Part shown: positions 1 through 11,762 of the stretch, piece by piece
Numbering within the stretch: the first letter of the stretch is position 1
How the letters are laid out: each line of letters opens with the position of its first letter
Source: Anthostomella pinea
Lineage: Eukaryota > Ascomycota > Sordariomycetes > Xylariales > Xylariaceae
NCBI GenBank assembly: GCA_963556695.1
Contig: CAUWAG010000019.1
Location: forward strand, 1,054,001-1,118,000
Length of the DNA stretch: 64,000 bases
Direction: 5' to 3'
The notes under the pieces: model-generated
The model's database searches: none
Seen by the model: only the letters and a program-made list of their open reading frames with translations
Told to the model about the DNA's origin: nothing
Made by a program: the position numbers and the translations under genes

Positions 1-590
1 TCTGCCAGAAGTTCGTCGCCAGGAAAACTTCCTTCTCGGCTCGGACTATGAGGTTCGACATGTGTCTCACGATGTCCGGAATGCTTGATAGATGTCAGAA
101 TGCCAGGTGTATAGCTAGCGGAGGACCCGCCATGAAGACTTACACGGAGATGATAGTCAACGGCATAGTGCCACTGCTCCCCATGAGGGACGGGCTGGCC
201 ATCCCATGAGCTGGATTATGTTCAAGGGTGCACAGCGCATCATGATACACCTGAGGCGATACATCAGCACAATTTTCACATTGGAAACTCAGAATGTCAA
301 CGGACCCTAAGAAACAGATCGTCCGGCTTGTGAGAGCCCCATTTCCCGCAGTGCTCGGCTCTTTGCAACTCATCCTGGGCGACAGCGCCCTTCCCAATGT
401 CACGGATGTCGACGCTGGTTTTTCTGGCATGGTGGCCGTATATCTTGGCGAATGCCTCGCCGGGGGCCAACGACGGGTCCGCAGCCAGAAGCGCGGAGAC
501 GCTGTCCGGGGCGGTACACCATCGGTACAGCCGGTCGGTGATGGTATGCGGAGACCCGTGGGCCCCGTTATGCTCATCTTGGGCGGGCAT
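1..590 (-). CDS. Phospholipase D-like family protein, N-terminal part (cut by window edge)
   Basis: The gene enters from the right and runs off the left edge, so only the N-terminal region is present. Three exons join in frame: 590-306, 250-144 and 83-1. Intron 251-305 is gtccgt..ctcag; intron 84-143 is gtaagt..caag, an unusual AAG acceptor. The joined protein reads through YHDALCTLEHNP, GSSGTMPLTIISV and then IPDIVRHMSNLIVRAEKEVF followed by LATNFW. I recognise this as the start of the fungal PLD-like (PF13091-type) proteins, which act on phosphodiester bonds of lipids; the catalytic HKD motifs would lie beyond position 1 and cannot be checked. The start is the ATG at 590, because the upstream extension begins only with TTG. 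Exact substrate is unknown. Confidence 0.72.
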
Positions 591-1505
591 CTTGGCCGGC
601 ACAGTTTTATAAATCAAGGTAAATCTGGCGGGAGGTCGTCAGAGTGTTGATGGGGAGCGTGACGAAGGCCTGGTAACTGGTTGCTAAAGGGAGTCGCAGA
701 GATTGTGAACACCGGGCGAGGACACCGTGGCTGCTGGGAATCGGGATAGCTTGGGGAAGACGACATGTTTAAGATATTAGAGCTGGAGGATCCTCGAGAA
801 GGGTCATGCCCAGTGCCCACAAAGCAATACGCAACTCGTCACTTGAGCGCAGCCGCAGCCGCAGCAGCGATGACCCTCTCCCGCTTTCCCCTGTTATGGT
901 GTATACCCCTGCCATTGGTTAGGCAAAGCTGGACCCGGTAGCTGGAGGTTAAAACAGGCTTTGCCAAGAATCAGCCAAGAAATCAGCCAAGACCCAAGGC
1001 AATGTTGCTGCAGGCCGTTGAGCTTGTGCCGATCCCCGACAGTTCTGGCTTCGGGGTGACGGCATGGGAAAGCTTGAGCAAGTGACGAAACTGGGATTGG
1101 GCGGTATGACGCAGGCCTCCTGGGGCTGACAGGCATGAGCCAGTGCCGCTTAGCCGGCCTGGCCTGGCCTCGCGTCTTACATATCCCGGCCCCGTCACCC
1201 TTCGAGGATCCCCTAAGGTTAGTCCCCTAGTACCATGCTCTCTTCACAAGCGACTTCCTGGGCCACGTTCTGGCCTGCTGTCAAGATTATGTTGTAGACC
1301 CATGGAACATGCTGATGCATCCGATGGTATTGCGACCTATTTCTTAGTACCATATCTGGCGAGCACTTGAAAAACACTTCGCGAAGGTGAAAACATAATG
1401 TCTCATATCAAACTTTCCGGTAATCATGCTTATCTCATACGATACATCCTACTGGCTCTCTGTTACCGTATGGTTAAATCCTTCCAATCAACACAAACAG
1501 CTGCC
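591..1505. other. Intergenic region, no gene seen
   Basis: This stretch lies between the PLD-like start and the 3' end of the aminopeptidase gene. It therefore holds the upstream region of the first gene and the 3' UTR of the second. Open frames here are short and do not resemble proteins. A run of agcc/gcagcc repeats lies near 848-870. Confidence 0.5.
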
Positions 1506-2770
1506 CTATAGCTCCCCAGCCCGGTTCTCGCTCTCCAACCTCTTAAAGTCGGTGAAACCCAGCTCGTAGACGAGAGCAAGGGTCATCCGAGCATGCTGAA
1601 GCATGTGGTCGAACGACAGATACTTGATCAAGTCTTCAGTGCCATGAATGTGGTCGTCCGATTCGCCAAAAGTCGACTCGATCACGAAAGCGGAAGGGTA
1701 CCCAGCCTTGGAAGCCGAGGCGTGGTCGGAGCAGGCATAGCCACACTTGGTCTCGACCCACGGAATGTCGCAATACTCCTCAATAACCTTCTTGATAAAG
1801 GCAGTCAGACCTGCATCGACAAAGTCCGTGATCACACCGACGCTTTCGGGTTTGCCGGCGTCGATGGTCTTCTGAACGAAACCTGTCATGTCCTGCTGGA
1901 GCATGGCCTTGACCACACGCTTCTGCTTCTCGTATTCCGAGAAGATGGCCTGGCTGCCAAGCAGACCACCCTCCTCGGCACTGTACCAGTGGAATTCAAT
2001 CGTGTTGGGCGCCTTGCCCTTGATGACATGTTCCGACGACAAGAGCACGCGGAAAGCCTCGAGGATTGTCACAGTGCCACTTCCATCATCGTCGGCACCG
2101 GGAGCGGCAAGGACCGAGGGGAACCAAAGGTTGATAGAGTCCTGATGCGCCCCAATGACGACGGTCGAGTTTGACTTGCCGGGAATGGTGGCGATGATGG
2201 AGTTCTGTCCCCACGAGTGCTTGAAGTGCTCGGCCTTGACGCCGTACTCATCTCCGCCAGCCTCCTTGATTGTATTCTGTACTTCCTTCAGCAGCCACTC
2301 GGAAGACTGCCGGCCAGTTTCCGACTTGTAGTATCGTGTGTGGAAGCTGGTGAGCTTCTCGAGGTGGTCCTCCATGCCGCTCTTGGTCAGGTTCTTGAGC
2401 AGAGGCTTGATGTCGGACTGTGCCATCATCTTCTTGGGGAAAACGGGGGTCGCCTTGGAAGCAAGTCGCATGGCGCCGAGGTCGCCATTCTCCGTGATGT
2501 CGAAGAACCGTTGTCCTGCCTATGTCGAGAGCTGTTAGTATGATCCGTGCGACGACAGACAGAGTGAAAACGTACTCGGCGAAGCTCCCACTTCTGGTCT
2601 TCAGTCACCCATCGCGTCTCGCCAGGAGATAGCTCGATGAGATACTGCTCTGGGGCAACTTCGTCAAGAAGCGCATCAGTGTAGGGTAGGATACGGTTGA
2701 CCTCGTTGGCCTCGATGAAACGTGCGCTCGCTGCCGCCGGCAGAAGCAGAGTAAGGAGTGATGCCTTCAT
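1506..2770 (-). CDS. LAP1: Secreted leucine aminopeptidase, M28E family
   Basis: This is a 402-residue vacuolar/secreted zinc aminopeptidase that removes N-terminal residues from peptides. Exon 1 is 2770-2576 and exon 2 is 2519-1506, joined over an intron with gtacgt donor, tactaac branch and atag acceptor; the junction restores [13 protein letters not shown], typical of LAP1. The protein begins with a signal peptide ([16 protein letters not shown]) and a prosegment. The metal-site motifs of M28 are all visible: GAHQDS (His about 190), GADDDGSG (Asp about 209), [10 protein letters not shown] (Glu about 247/248), QQDMTG (Asp about 275) and DDHIHGTED (His about 357). The CGYAC cysteine pair expected to form a disulfide is at about 324/328. 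Length matches the family. Likely active. Confidence 0.95.
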
Positions 2771-3509
2771 TGTCACCAACTTTTGCAATGAGAAGATGAA
2801 CGAGTGCAGGATGGCAGTAGGTGTATTGATGAGGACGACAGCAGACTGTAAGCTACTCTTATCTGGAGTTATCTGGAGGATGGGACGCAGGATCAGCTGG
2901 ATTGGATACCTCACACGAGCGAGTCACCTGCCCGTTGCCTAGGAGCACGGGCCACCAGGACGATGACGCAGCAACCTGGCGTTTGAGATCTTATCTTATC
3001 GTCAAGCGTATCGTTATCGTTATCGCGCTTATCAGGCAGTAGGATCGATTTCACTGATTTGACATGGAAACATCTTCAATGATGTGTTCCATACTACTGA
3101 GATTCAACGAACGTGATAAAGAAAGCTAAATCAAAGGTGAACGCCAGAAGCATAACGCCAACGCCAGACCCAAGAAACTCAAGCAAAGAAAGACTCAAGG
3201 AAAGAAGAGAGTGTCCTCCCTTCAAACCCCCCAGATCGAAGTAGTCTTGGGTTGACATTAACCGATTCTCCATGCCGCCTCCTGCCACCGCGCCGAGAGG
3301 TCTACGCGTTGCGAGACTTGCTGCGAACATAGAGTGTCATTACCGATGGATTGATAACACCATCCACTCTTGGCAAGGGCCCGACTATCTCATACTCCCT
3401 CTCCATCTTGGTCACAACCCTCTGAGGCCACATGTCGAACCACATATCAAAGCTAAGCAATGTTCTGTAAGGGCCCTGTCGTGCCGGTTCAAACAGGGGC
3501 GTGGGAAAC
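2771..3509. other. Intergenic region upstream of LAP1
   Basis: Contains the LAP1 5' flank, including several TTATC/GATAA-type motifs (2992-3035: cttatcttatcgtcaagcg, then ttatcg repeated). These resemble GATA-factor sites, which would fit nitrogen control of a secreted peptidase. That regulatory role is inferred only from the motif cluster. No gene seen. Confidence 0.4.
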
Positions 3510-4946
3510 TCACGCGGGGCTCACGCCTTCAACAGTCGTCTCCTTTTCCTTTCCGCTGTTACCTCCGCTGGTCATAGAGATGGAGCGCTGAAACTTGGTC
3601 ATGGAGCCCTCAGGAAACTTGAAACCGTACATCATCGGGATGGGCGGGAGACCAAATTCTTTCTGCAAGGCTGGATATGCCTTCCACAACATCGCGGCCG
3701 GAGTGCTGGAGTCGCATACGATGGTGTTAATGGGGGCCGTGGCGCCAATCGACAGCACAAAGGTAGAGTCGTCGATCTCGACGAAGCCCTCTTGCTTCCC
3801 GAGCGAGCCGTCCAGGATCTTCATCCCATGGCCTTTCAGGACCTTCTTGTCTTGCTCGCTGTACCCAGGGTCCTGGACGAAGACTGGGCATGCCTTGCTG
3901 CTGGATTTCAGGACAAGGTCTCGGATCGACAGGGCGAGGCAGTGTTGGCGCACGCGAAGATCTCTTTTGTTGGACGACAACGACCCCAAGCCGAGACATA
4001 CGACCTTCGTGATCTCAAAGGATTTGCTGAGCGCAGCAGTGAGCTGGTTCCTGAGCTTTCCCGCTTCAGTCCCATCGCTCTGCCATTCAATCTGCCATTG
4101 CTTCTGCGCCTTATTGAACTTGTCCATCAACTCTTTGTCCGTGTAGTGAGACTTGGTGTTTCGCTTCCTCACATGCATTTTTTCGAGGAAACTGAGGCTA
4201 TGGCATCAGTATGATGATCGCCACACAGAGTATGCGGGAAGATAGATGAATGGCGTGGCATAACTTACTCCCAATTAGGTACAAACTCCCCCTGAGCCCC
4301 CGCGGAAGCCGGCTTAGTCGCCAAGAACCATTTGTTCATCGCCTCTTTCTTCTCAGATTCAGACTTGCGGATCACGGCGAGCTTGTCACTGTCCCCGTCA
4401 ACTTGGTTGATACTGGGGATGGCCGGGTCGTTCCAGTCCCCGGAGTCCTTTGCATAGAGGACGGTGAGCCAGCAGTGCCAGACCAGCCGCTGCAGCTCAA
4501 AGGGGCATTCGTACAGCATGAAGTTGGCATAGCTGATGATTGCCTGTCGGTACTGGTCAGGACTGAGGGAACCTATCTTGTCCAGGGGCCTATTGTAGGA
4601 GAACTGAAGCTGTCCTGCATTGGCTGGTCGGCGGAATCGCTCGTACTCGGCGGAAGCTGTTACGTCCGCCCATCGGTGGTTCGGCATCTCGAGGTGTTGG
4701 GACTTGACTATCGGAAGCAAGAATGAGGTCGTTGGTGAACACTTGTCAGGCCAATGATGCCTGATTATTAGGCTGATGTGAGTCCAAGTATTCGAAGGAT
4801 GAGTGTTCGAGTAGATCTCCGGGACCACCTTCATATACTCGGCCGCCGTCGAACCCGAACAAAGACGACAGCGGCGTCTCGTGAAGCCACCAACCGTCCA
4901 TCTTGGTTCCAAACGAAGTTGGTTGGTGTCTTTCCTCACTCTCCAT
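3510..4946 (-). CDS. SRR1-like domain protein (5' end unresolved)
   Basis: Two exons are well supported: about 4729-4269 and 4197-3510, joined by a 71-bp intron (gtaagt..gccatag) that gives PNW-D-LSFLEKMHVRKR. The C-terminal part carries the SRR1-like pattern: KVVCLGLGSL, RQHCLALSIRDLV, then PVFVQDPGYSEQDKKVL followed by GHGMKILD, and a Thr-Phe-Val-Leu-Ser stretch. In fungi and plants such proteins are linked to regulation of light signalling or haem, but the biochemical role is not established. The N-terminus is uncertain. A coding-like stretch starting at the ATG at 4946 (MESEERHQPTSFGTK) is in another frame and would need a further intron near 4700-4745; I could not find a convincing donor. 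Confidence 0.72.
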
Positions 4947-6193
4947 GTTCGCGAGTCGACGGGTATCTTTTTCCGGAGACGAACAAAGATGAGATGTCCA
5001 ACGTATTCTGAGATGAGGGATGTTACGAGCGAGCGCGTCAAGGCTCATCTCATCACGAATGCGGAAGATGAGTTGGCCCCTGGGATCACACTTCGAATGT
5101 GATCAGGAGGTCGAAGTACAAAGAAGAGTCGGCCTGTTATTCCAGTAGAAACCAACATCGTGCCGATGATGATGATATGGGAAGTCTCACGTGTCGTATA
5201 GTAGTGTTGGGAGTGTTGGGACGGACGTGGTGAAGGCCCACTTGTGACGGAAACGGTGGTTGAGCAAGCCCTTCGATACATCTTGACCAAGCTAGGCTGG
5301 TCAAGCACAAAGAAGCAATAGCCTTTTGGATCATACATGTACCAAGGTGCAGCGATGACGCCTGTTTGGTTGCGTCTTGCCCATACGCTGAGCTCCACTA
5401 ACACACCAGATCCGGGCCAAAAATATCACTTCTCATATAACACCAGGTGGCAATCCTACGAGAATGACTGTTGGTTAGACCACCTGGAATGAGTAGAGGG
5501 TTTTCCTGGATATAACAATTGGTTGCGGCCAGGAAGGCAATACGTGAGGGTGTGAAGGGGGCCTGTATCATTGGTTTGGTACCCAGGCTGTCGGGTCACT
5601 AATATGCCATCTCATCATCACCTGCTTTGTGGGAAAAGAGCAGCAAGGAAGTGTCCATGAGAGCGAAGACGGACTTCTTCAAAAGCAGGTGGTCTACTTT
5701 ACGAGTGTTGAGCCTCGGGTCAGGGGTTGGGATCTGCCAGTGAACCGCGCATACTAACGCAGCAGGCAAGCCTCTCCTCTCCTTTGGGCACCATGGATAC
5801 TGATGGCGGGTTGTTTCAGTAAAATTGCCTACCGGCGAGGCGGATTTTCATACGCAGGTACAGAGTATCCTACACCTCTCGTCGAGTCCATTGTCCCGAA
5901 CTGTATAGCCCTTGCATTACTCATGAACCACGTCTAGCACCCATATGACGATCCAGTGTACCGATGGTGTTTTGCAATAGATCCTTCCTGATCAACGAAC
6001 ACAAGGCTCATGATCTGACCCGTACTCATTGCCAAGCTACTAGAGCCATCAAATCACTTGAGTGCTGGATATGCAAGAAATCACCGCCAACGAAGTACGC
6101 CGACACGCTGAGCCCAGCGATCCCGTATACCGACATCCCCAACTCCGCAAACGCCTAATAACCATATAACCTCTGCCATACATCGAGGTCTCA
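4947..6193. other. Intergenic region between the SRR1-like and DUF3405 genes
   Basis: Contains the presumed promoter of the SRR1-like gene and the 3' flank of the DUF3405 gene. Open frames of 60-145 residues occur on both strands but none shows a recognisable domain or coherent splicing. No gene supported. Confidence 0.4.
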
Positions 6194-8430
6194 CTACTCG
6201 ACCCTCTCATGCTTGACAGGATGATGCAGCAGACCCCGCAAACACATCCGTCCCGACCCAGCCTCTTCATCCTCGCGCCCGCCCTCGCCTTTCTCCCGCG
6301 CACCGAGCCAGCGCCGCCACACGGCCCCGCTGAACCCAGCATTATAGTAGAAAGTGCTGCCCTGCATATTGTGCTCGCCCCAGCCGAACGGGCTCTCCTC
6401 GGGCGTCGTCGGGCGGTTGAAGACTTGGTCCATAACGTCGAGCGGCCACTTACGGTCGAAGTACACCGGGTGGGGCGCATATACGGCCTTGAAGCCGTGG
6501 TGCAGTGCCACGGTCGGCGGCCACATCTCGGGAAACATGGTGTGGTGCATGCGCCACGTCTCCTCGTGCATCGTGTCCAGCATGCGCCGCGAGATGCGCG
6601 CGACGGTGACGATGGCCGCGCGCCGCGGCGGCATCGGGACCTCGGTGTCGTAGCCCGTCGCGTCGTTGTTGAAGACCCAATTAGTCTTCGCCGGGTCGAA
6701 GAGGGGGTCGAATGTGATCAGGTCGGCGTCCTCGCCCACGCCCCACTCGTAGTCGTCGGCCTCGAAGCTGGTGGGCGGCCTGGTCTCGTTCGGCGACGGC
6801 AGCATGTCATACTTGCCGGTGTCGAACCTCACCGGGCCCCAGACAGGCTCTTCCTTGCTCTCGGCGGCTTCGCGCTCTACCTGGACCGAGAACTTAGGCC
6901 ACGAGCCGTGGATGCCGGGTATCCAGAACCGTGCGCTCCGCTCCCAGAGAAACTTCCGAGGTTGCTCTGCTCCCCACTTTGATACGCCCTCGAGGAATTC
7001 GTAGTAATGGCCGGAATATCGGATGTCCATCTCCCAGTTCCAGAAAAAGTCGTATTCTCGGTGCTGCTGCGCAAACCACTGGAGCGCGAAATGCGCCGTT
7101 CGGTATACACCGTAGATGTCGGAACCCGCATGGTTCGCCACGTTATCCTTCTTCAGGAACGGGCCTGGGTAGTAGGTCCGCATCATCTGCTCCGACCACA
7201 GTGTCGCAATATCCCAGAGTTCCTTTGGCACGTTGGCCCGTAACGTCTTGTTGTATATCTCCTCGGATGCCCATATCGGAATCCTGTCATCTTTGACATG
7301 TACTAGAAGGTGGACATCGTACTCCCCTCCTGACTTCAAGGCCAGTTCGTTGATCATCGCTCGTAGTGACAGCAGCTGGATATCGCTGTATTTGTAGCCG
7401 GTCCAGGTCCGCAGGACGTAGGCTGTGCGCTTCAGTGTCTTCTTCTTCTCTCCCTCGGTGCCCTCCATGGTCGTCTCTTCCGATTCAAATCGTTTCCTAT
7501 TCTTCTCGTAACATATCTCCTGAGCCTTGCCCCAGTTCACATTGCGATAATCCACCTTGTGGATTACATCTTGGATCTTATCCGCACCTGAATGCGCCAA
7601 GTGGTTTGACAGACCCAGACCTTCTTCGGCGCGACCGTAGCTGTACCCGTATGGACCAAACCGGCCGAACCGCTCAAAGCACCTATCTGGTTTGACTCCG
7701 AAAATCTCGTAAGCCCCCCAGTACGGGGCAGTCATGCTGGCCGGTACGCCAGGATACGCGTAGATATCCGGAGCTGCATATGTCTCGTTCTCATCCAGAT
7801 AGCAGCGCTGCACGGGGTGATGATTCTTCAAGTACTTGGCAGAACTGTAGTCCGGATACGGATCCACAACCTCAGGGTCCAGGGGCGGAGCATCATGAAC
7901 CTCGATCTTGCTGTCTGGCGTTGCCTGCTGTTCCGGAAGCCAGTCGACGTACTTGACAAGCGAACGTATGCCATTGTAGACGCCGTTCAGCCTACGTAGA
8001 GCAGTGTTAGTGGTGCTGACAGGACAACACTACCCTCTTCGTCGACTCTGGGCCGCATGGGCGCGTCTTACCTAGGGTACGCTTCCCAGTGGTAGGGGAT
8101 CCTCGGTGGCTCCTCCACAACCTTCTTTGCAGCATCATTACGGCGGCGCACTTGAACGCTTCCCCCAACGAGCACGACAATGGAGAAGACAAACACCAGG
8201 GCAACCACAAAGAGTCTCTTCGGCGATGTGCGAATCAACGACCCAAGGCGACGATGTGCTTTCAAGCCTTGGTTCCGCCAAGCTTCCGACATGATGGGTG
8301 AGCCGACAAGTGGCGACACATCGTGGAGGCGACTTGGTGTGGTGGGCAGTTCCTGGTAGGCGAAGTTGGAAGTGGCCATTGTCGGTCGAATAGCCGGGAG
8401 GCGAGCAAAGGCGTTCTTGATGGCGCCCAT
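6194..8430 (-). CDS. DUF3405 family type II membrane protein
   Basis: Two exons, 8430-8072 and 7991-6194, are joined by an 80-bp intron (gtaaga donor, actaac branch, cgtag acceptor). The junction gives IPYHWEAYPR-LNGVYNGIRS, and the product is 718 residues. Residues about 72-92 form one transmembrane helix preceded by a basic cytosolic tail, so the large C-terminal part should face the secretory lumen. That part matches my recollection of fungal DUF3405 (PF11885): GAYEIFG, a CFERFGRFGPYGY block, YDFFWNWEMDIRYSG, and the GHYYEFLEGVSKW block. The WNWEMD stretch recalls acidic nucleotide-sugar sites of glycosyltransferases, but that is only inference. The family has no settled function. Confidence 0.85.
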
Positions 8431-10061
8431 TTTGGTGAAATGTGCTAATCAGGAATCTGAGATGTGTGGCCTGGGGGTCACCGACTCGGCAAGGTGAGTT
8501 CCGCTCCAGCTTCACGGGCTGAAGATGAAGCGATTCGCAGCAGGGTGACACGTCGTTGAATCAGCATACCGGCCGGTCGATGACGAGATGATGACTTGAC
8601 GCGACAGGACCCGAGAGAAACAGTACAAGAGGAAGATGGGAGAATGACAGGAGAATGAGAGAGAGAGATATGAATGGCATGAATCAATAGAGTCAATTGT
8701 CTGTAGGGGTGTCCAAATAAGCACACCATCCCACAACCTTGCTGGTCACCATTGAAGTAGCTTATCACCATTATCTTGGATGTTGCTGTCTTGGCAGTGT
8801 CTTCAATGTTCTCCCCAATCCCCATGATATGATGCTACTGGGGGAGAGCATGGATGTCATCGATACCCCTTCACACTGCAGGCTTGTTGTACCCCACCCA
8901 TAGGCATACCTTCTGAAGTTCTGACTCCTGAGTGACCATGGTACGGCCAGGGGTTCGCAGCGGGTTATTACACCCATGGATATCATTAATCGAGTCATGA
9001 TGAGATGAGATGGAGGGGATGAGGGGAGCAGGGGAGGGACCGATGAAGTCGGATTGGTCCTTTCGAGAATGTAACCCACCTGATCCCTAATCCTGTACGG
9101 CCGTCGCTTCCTGGGCCGCCTAAGCCTGATTGGCCGGCGGGTTGCGAGCGTTGAATGTAACCGTGATGGGAAAGGTTACCCCGGTTTGTCTGCTGGTTTG
9201 CCTGGGCGGTACTGCGACGCCGTCACGAGACTTACCGCTTCTTCGCTTGTCAACTGCCAACGCCAGTCATAGTGATTATCACGTCCAAACTCGAGTCACC
9301 TCCTCGTCCGTTGTTTGTTGTCTGTACTTTGTACTTTGGCCGGTGAGCCGCTCGACAGCCAAACACCTACCTACCTTACACCAAACGCACTCACCCGTGT
9401 AACCACCACCAAGCAAACTCTTCAGCCTGTCACCTGTCACCTGTCGGTCTCCTCGCCGCGCTCCAATCAGACTGCGCCCAGAGAGATGATTCCATGACTG
9501 CATTTATCCCTGTACCATCTGCACCAACCTGCATGTATGCTAACTAAAATAACGGCGAATTGTCTGCGAACGTGCTTTTCGAGAACCGAATCTAGACTCG
9601 CCCCCCGACCCCGTGCCGCTATCGCTATCAGTAAGTTCCGATCTACTTGATAAGGTACCTTACGTATCTCTCGTTCGGTCACTCATTCGGCTCTCTTTAT
9701 TCGGTGAGGGGTAAAGTAGACCGGAGAAGGGCAGGAAGGGTGTTGATTGCGAGGTACCCGAGGTAGGACCCGACAGTCTTCATGGCAAGAGCTCAGTTCC
9801 GCTCGGCGCGTGCGAATGAAACACTGACGGATACAACGGCAGCATGTTCTAACCTGAACGGATCCCGAGGTCTTCGTGTCCGCGTTTGCTTGGGGTCGTG
9901 TCTATTCACGTACGTATAGTATGGTATGGCATCTAGTACGAACTTCACTGCCAACGCCACAGCCAACGAGCCAGCTTCTACCACGGTGTACCTTATCCAG
10001 GGAAACATCATGAACCGATCCAAGCAAACACCGTCTATGCAGAATAGTGACCCCCCTTCGC
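8431..10061. other. Intergenic region between the DUF3405 and AFG1 genes
   Basis: The longest gene-poor stretch in the left part. It holds the upstream region of the DUF3405 gene, with a gagagaga tract near 8655-8668, and the 3' flank of AFG1. No frame showed a recognisable protein, and no tRNA was found by eye. Confidence 0.4.
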
Positions 10062-11762
10062 TCACATGCTGTCCTCCATTTGCCGACTGCGCACTTTGGC
10101 CCAGTCGTCCTTCTCCTTCTTGCCTCCCAACTGCTCGAGCCCCATGCCTCGCTCGACCCAGTCGCGGCTGGCCATCTCGGTCAGACGCGACAGCGCCCGC
10201 GCAAAGGCGAAGCGCTCCTCATCGCCCGAGAACAGGTTCGAGCTCTTCAGCTGGTCGATGTTGCTGTCCACGTCTTCCATCATGTGCTGCATCGCGTGGC
10301 TGACCGACTCGGCGTCCGATTCATCGTCTGATGCCTTTCCGTCTTTCTTCAGTGAGTTGCGAAACTCGTCCGGTGAGACAAACAGCTGTGTCAACGGGAC
10401 TGCTGTTGTCAGCACCAGCTTGGCGTGAGACTCGTAGACAGCGTCGATAAACGTGATGAACCGCCTGGCCAGGTCGCGCTCTCGGTACGTCATCCCCGGC
10501 ACGTCCGAGATGATGAAGGCATCGTAGCTACGCATGAGCTCAATGTAGTCGGCGGCACCCGTGGCCCGGCCGATGAGCTCCTGGAAAGTAAACCAGGCGC
10601 AGCGGCCGCTGACCCTGGGCACGTGGATTTCGCGGCCCCATACCCCCTGGGTCTCGGAGTGAGGCTCCGGGTGCTCGGAATCACCGAGGAAGCGAAGCCA
10701 CTTCTCGATGTGTGACGCGGCATGATTGTCCAGCGGCGTGTGGTAGACCCCAGAGGGTGGTCTGGGGATTTTGCGGTAATCGGTTGGCGAGTCCAGGTTG
10801 ATGACATGCAACCGTGACTTTAGGAGATTGATGGCTGGGATGAAAGACTCCCGTTGTATACCGTTCTTGTAGAGCTCGTCGGGATGTCGGTTCGACGTGG
10901 TGACGAGAACAACACCGTGAGACATCAGCGACTCGAGCAGCCTTCGTAGTATCATGGCATCGGCCACATCAGTGCACTGGAACTCGTCGAAACACAATAC
11001 GTTTGCTTGATCTGCAATGTCGGCCGCGACGAACGGCACTGCGTCTATTTCGTTCCCATGCTCCATCTTCATGCGGTGTAGCCTCTTGTGCACATCCTGC
11101 ATGAAGTTATGGAAGTGTATGCGCGTTTTCGACCTGACGGAGCTCGGTAACGTGTCGTAGAAGAGATCCATCAACATGGTCTTCCCGCTGCCCACGTCGC
11201 CATACAGATACAACCCTCGCGGCAGATCATCGGGGATCTGCTGTATAGCTGCTGTACCCGCCTTCAGTCCAAACCACCCGAACAGTGACTTTGAAGGTTT
11301 CAGGGATTCGAAGGTTGGGTGCACGACAGGCGGCGCGCGGTATTGTATGAGTTCATCGTGTAGATGTTGTAGACTCTGGATAATTCCACGCTGGTGCTCG
11401 TCCTCTCGTAATCGACCTGCGGCTACTCGTCTATCGTATTCTTGTATGGGTCCTAAATCATCGGGAACCTGTGCTAGAGACTCAACGTCAGCTGGGAGGG
11501 CAACATAGCGAGGTGACAAGAGCGTACGCTTCTCCACTGGGGACGACACAACCATCGCAAGCCCCCTCACTCGGCTTATGGGCTGTACTGGTAGTCTGCG
11601 AAGGGCAGAAGAAATGGCGGTATTGCGACTCGAAGTCGAGATCTGTGCGACATAACGTGGTCTAAAGCATTGAATGCCCAGGCTGCGCCCCGGTTGTAAT
11701 GCCGCATGTATTTGCACAGGCAGAACTCGTGCTGGTGGAGGATGAGTGGAGCAAAGGCGCAT
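10062..11762 (-). CDS. AFG1: AFG1-family mitochondrial AAA-type ATPase (LACE1 homologue)
   Basis: A single-exon gene of 566 residues. AFG1/LACE1 proteins are mitochondrial P-loop ATPases that help turn over respiratory-chain subunits. Seen: an Arg/Ser-rich N-terminus without acidic residues that fits a mitochondrial presequence; Walker A GDVGSGKT at about 188-195; Walker B LCFDEFQ at about 256-262; and the family signature TTSNRHPDELYKNGIQRESF just after 285, followed by the LDSPTDYR block. A Ser/Asp-rich insertion (DDESDAES) lies near residue 485. The length is usual for fungal members. The start is the first ATG of the frame; internal Met70 is an alternative if translation starts later, but the upstream stretch looks like a targeting peptide. 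Confidence 0.95.
   Translation of the reverse strand: MRLCSTHPPPARVLPVQIHAALQPGRSLGIQCFRPRYVAQISTSSRNTAISSALRRLPVQPISRVRGLAMVVSSPVEKRTLLSPRYVALPADVESLAQVPDDLGPIQEYDRRVAAGRLREDEHQRGIIQSLQHLHDELIQYRAPPVVHPTFESLKPSKSLFGWFGLKAGTAAIQQIPDDLPRGLYLYGDVGSGKTMLMDLFYDTLPSSVRSKTRIHFHNFMQDVHKRLHRMKMEHGNEIDAVPFVAADIADQANVLCFDEFQCTDVADAMILRRLLESLMSHGVVLVTTSNRHPDELYKNGIQRESFIPAINLLKSRLHVINLDSPTDYRKIPRPPSGVYHTPLDNHAASHIEKWLRFLGDSEHPEPHSETQGVWGREIHVPRVSGRCAWFTFQELIGRATGAADYIELMRSYDAFIISDVPGMTYRERDLARRFITFIDAVYESHAKLVLTTAVPLTQLFVSPDEFRNSLKKDGKASDDESDAESVSHAMQHMMEDVDSNIDQLKSSNLFSGDEERFAFARALSRLTEMASRDWVERGMGLEQLGGKKEKDDWAKVRSRQMEDSM

Noticed and set aside
3501..4214. 237-residue plus-strand frame opposite the SRR1-like gene
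   Set aside because: Antisense shadow of a recognised coding exon, with no domain of its own.
6209..6982. 257-residue plus-strand frame opposite the DUF3405 gene
   Set aside because: Arg/His/Val-rich shadow created by GC-rich third positions of the real gene.
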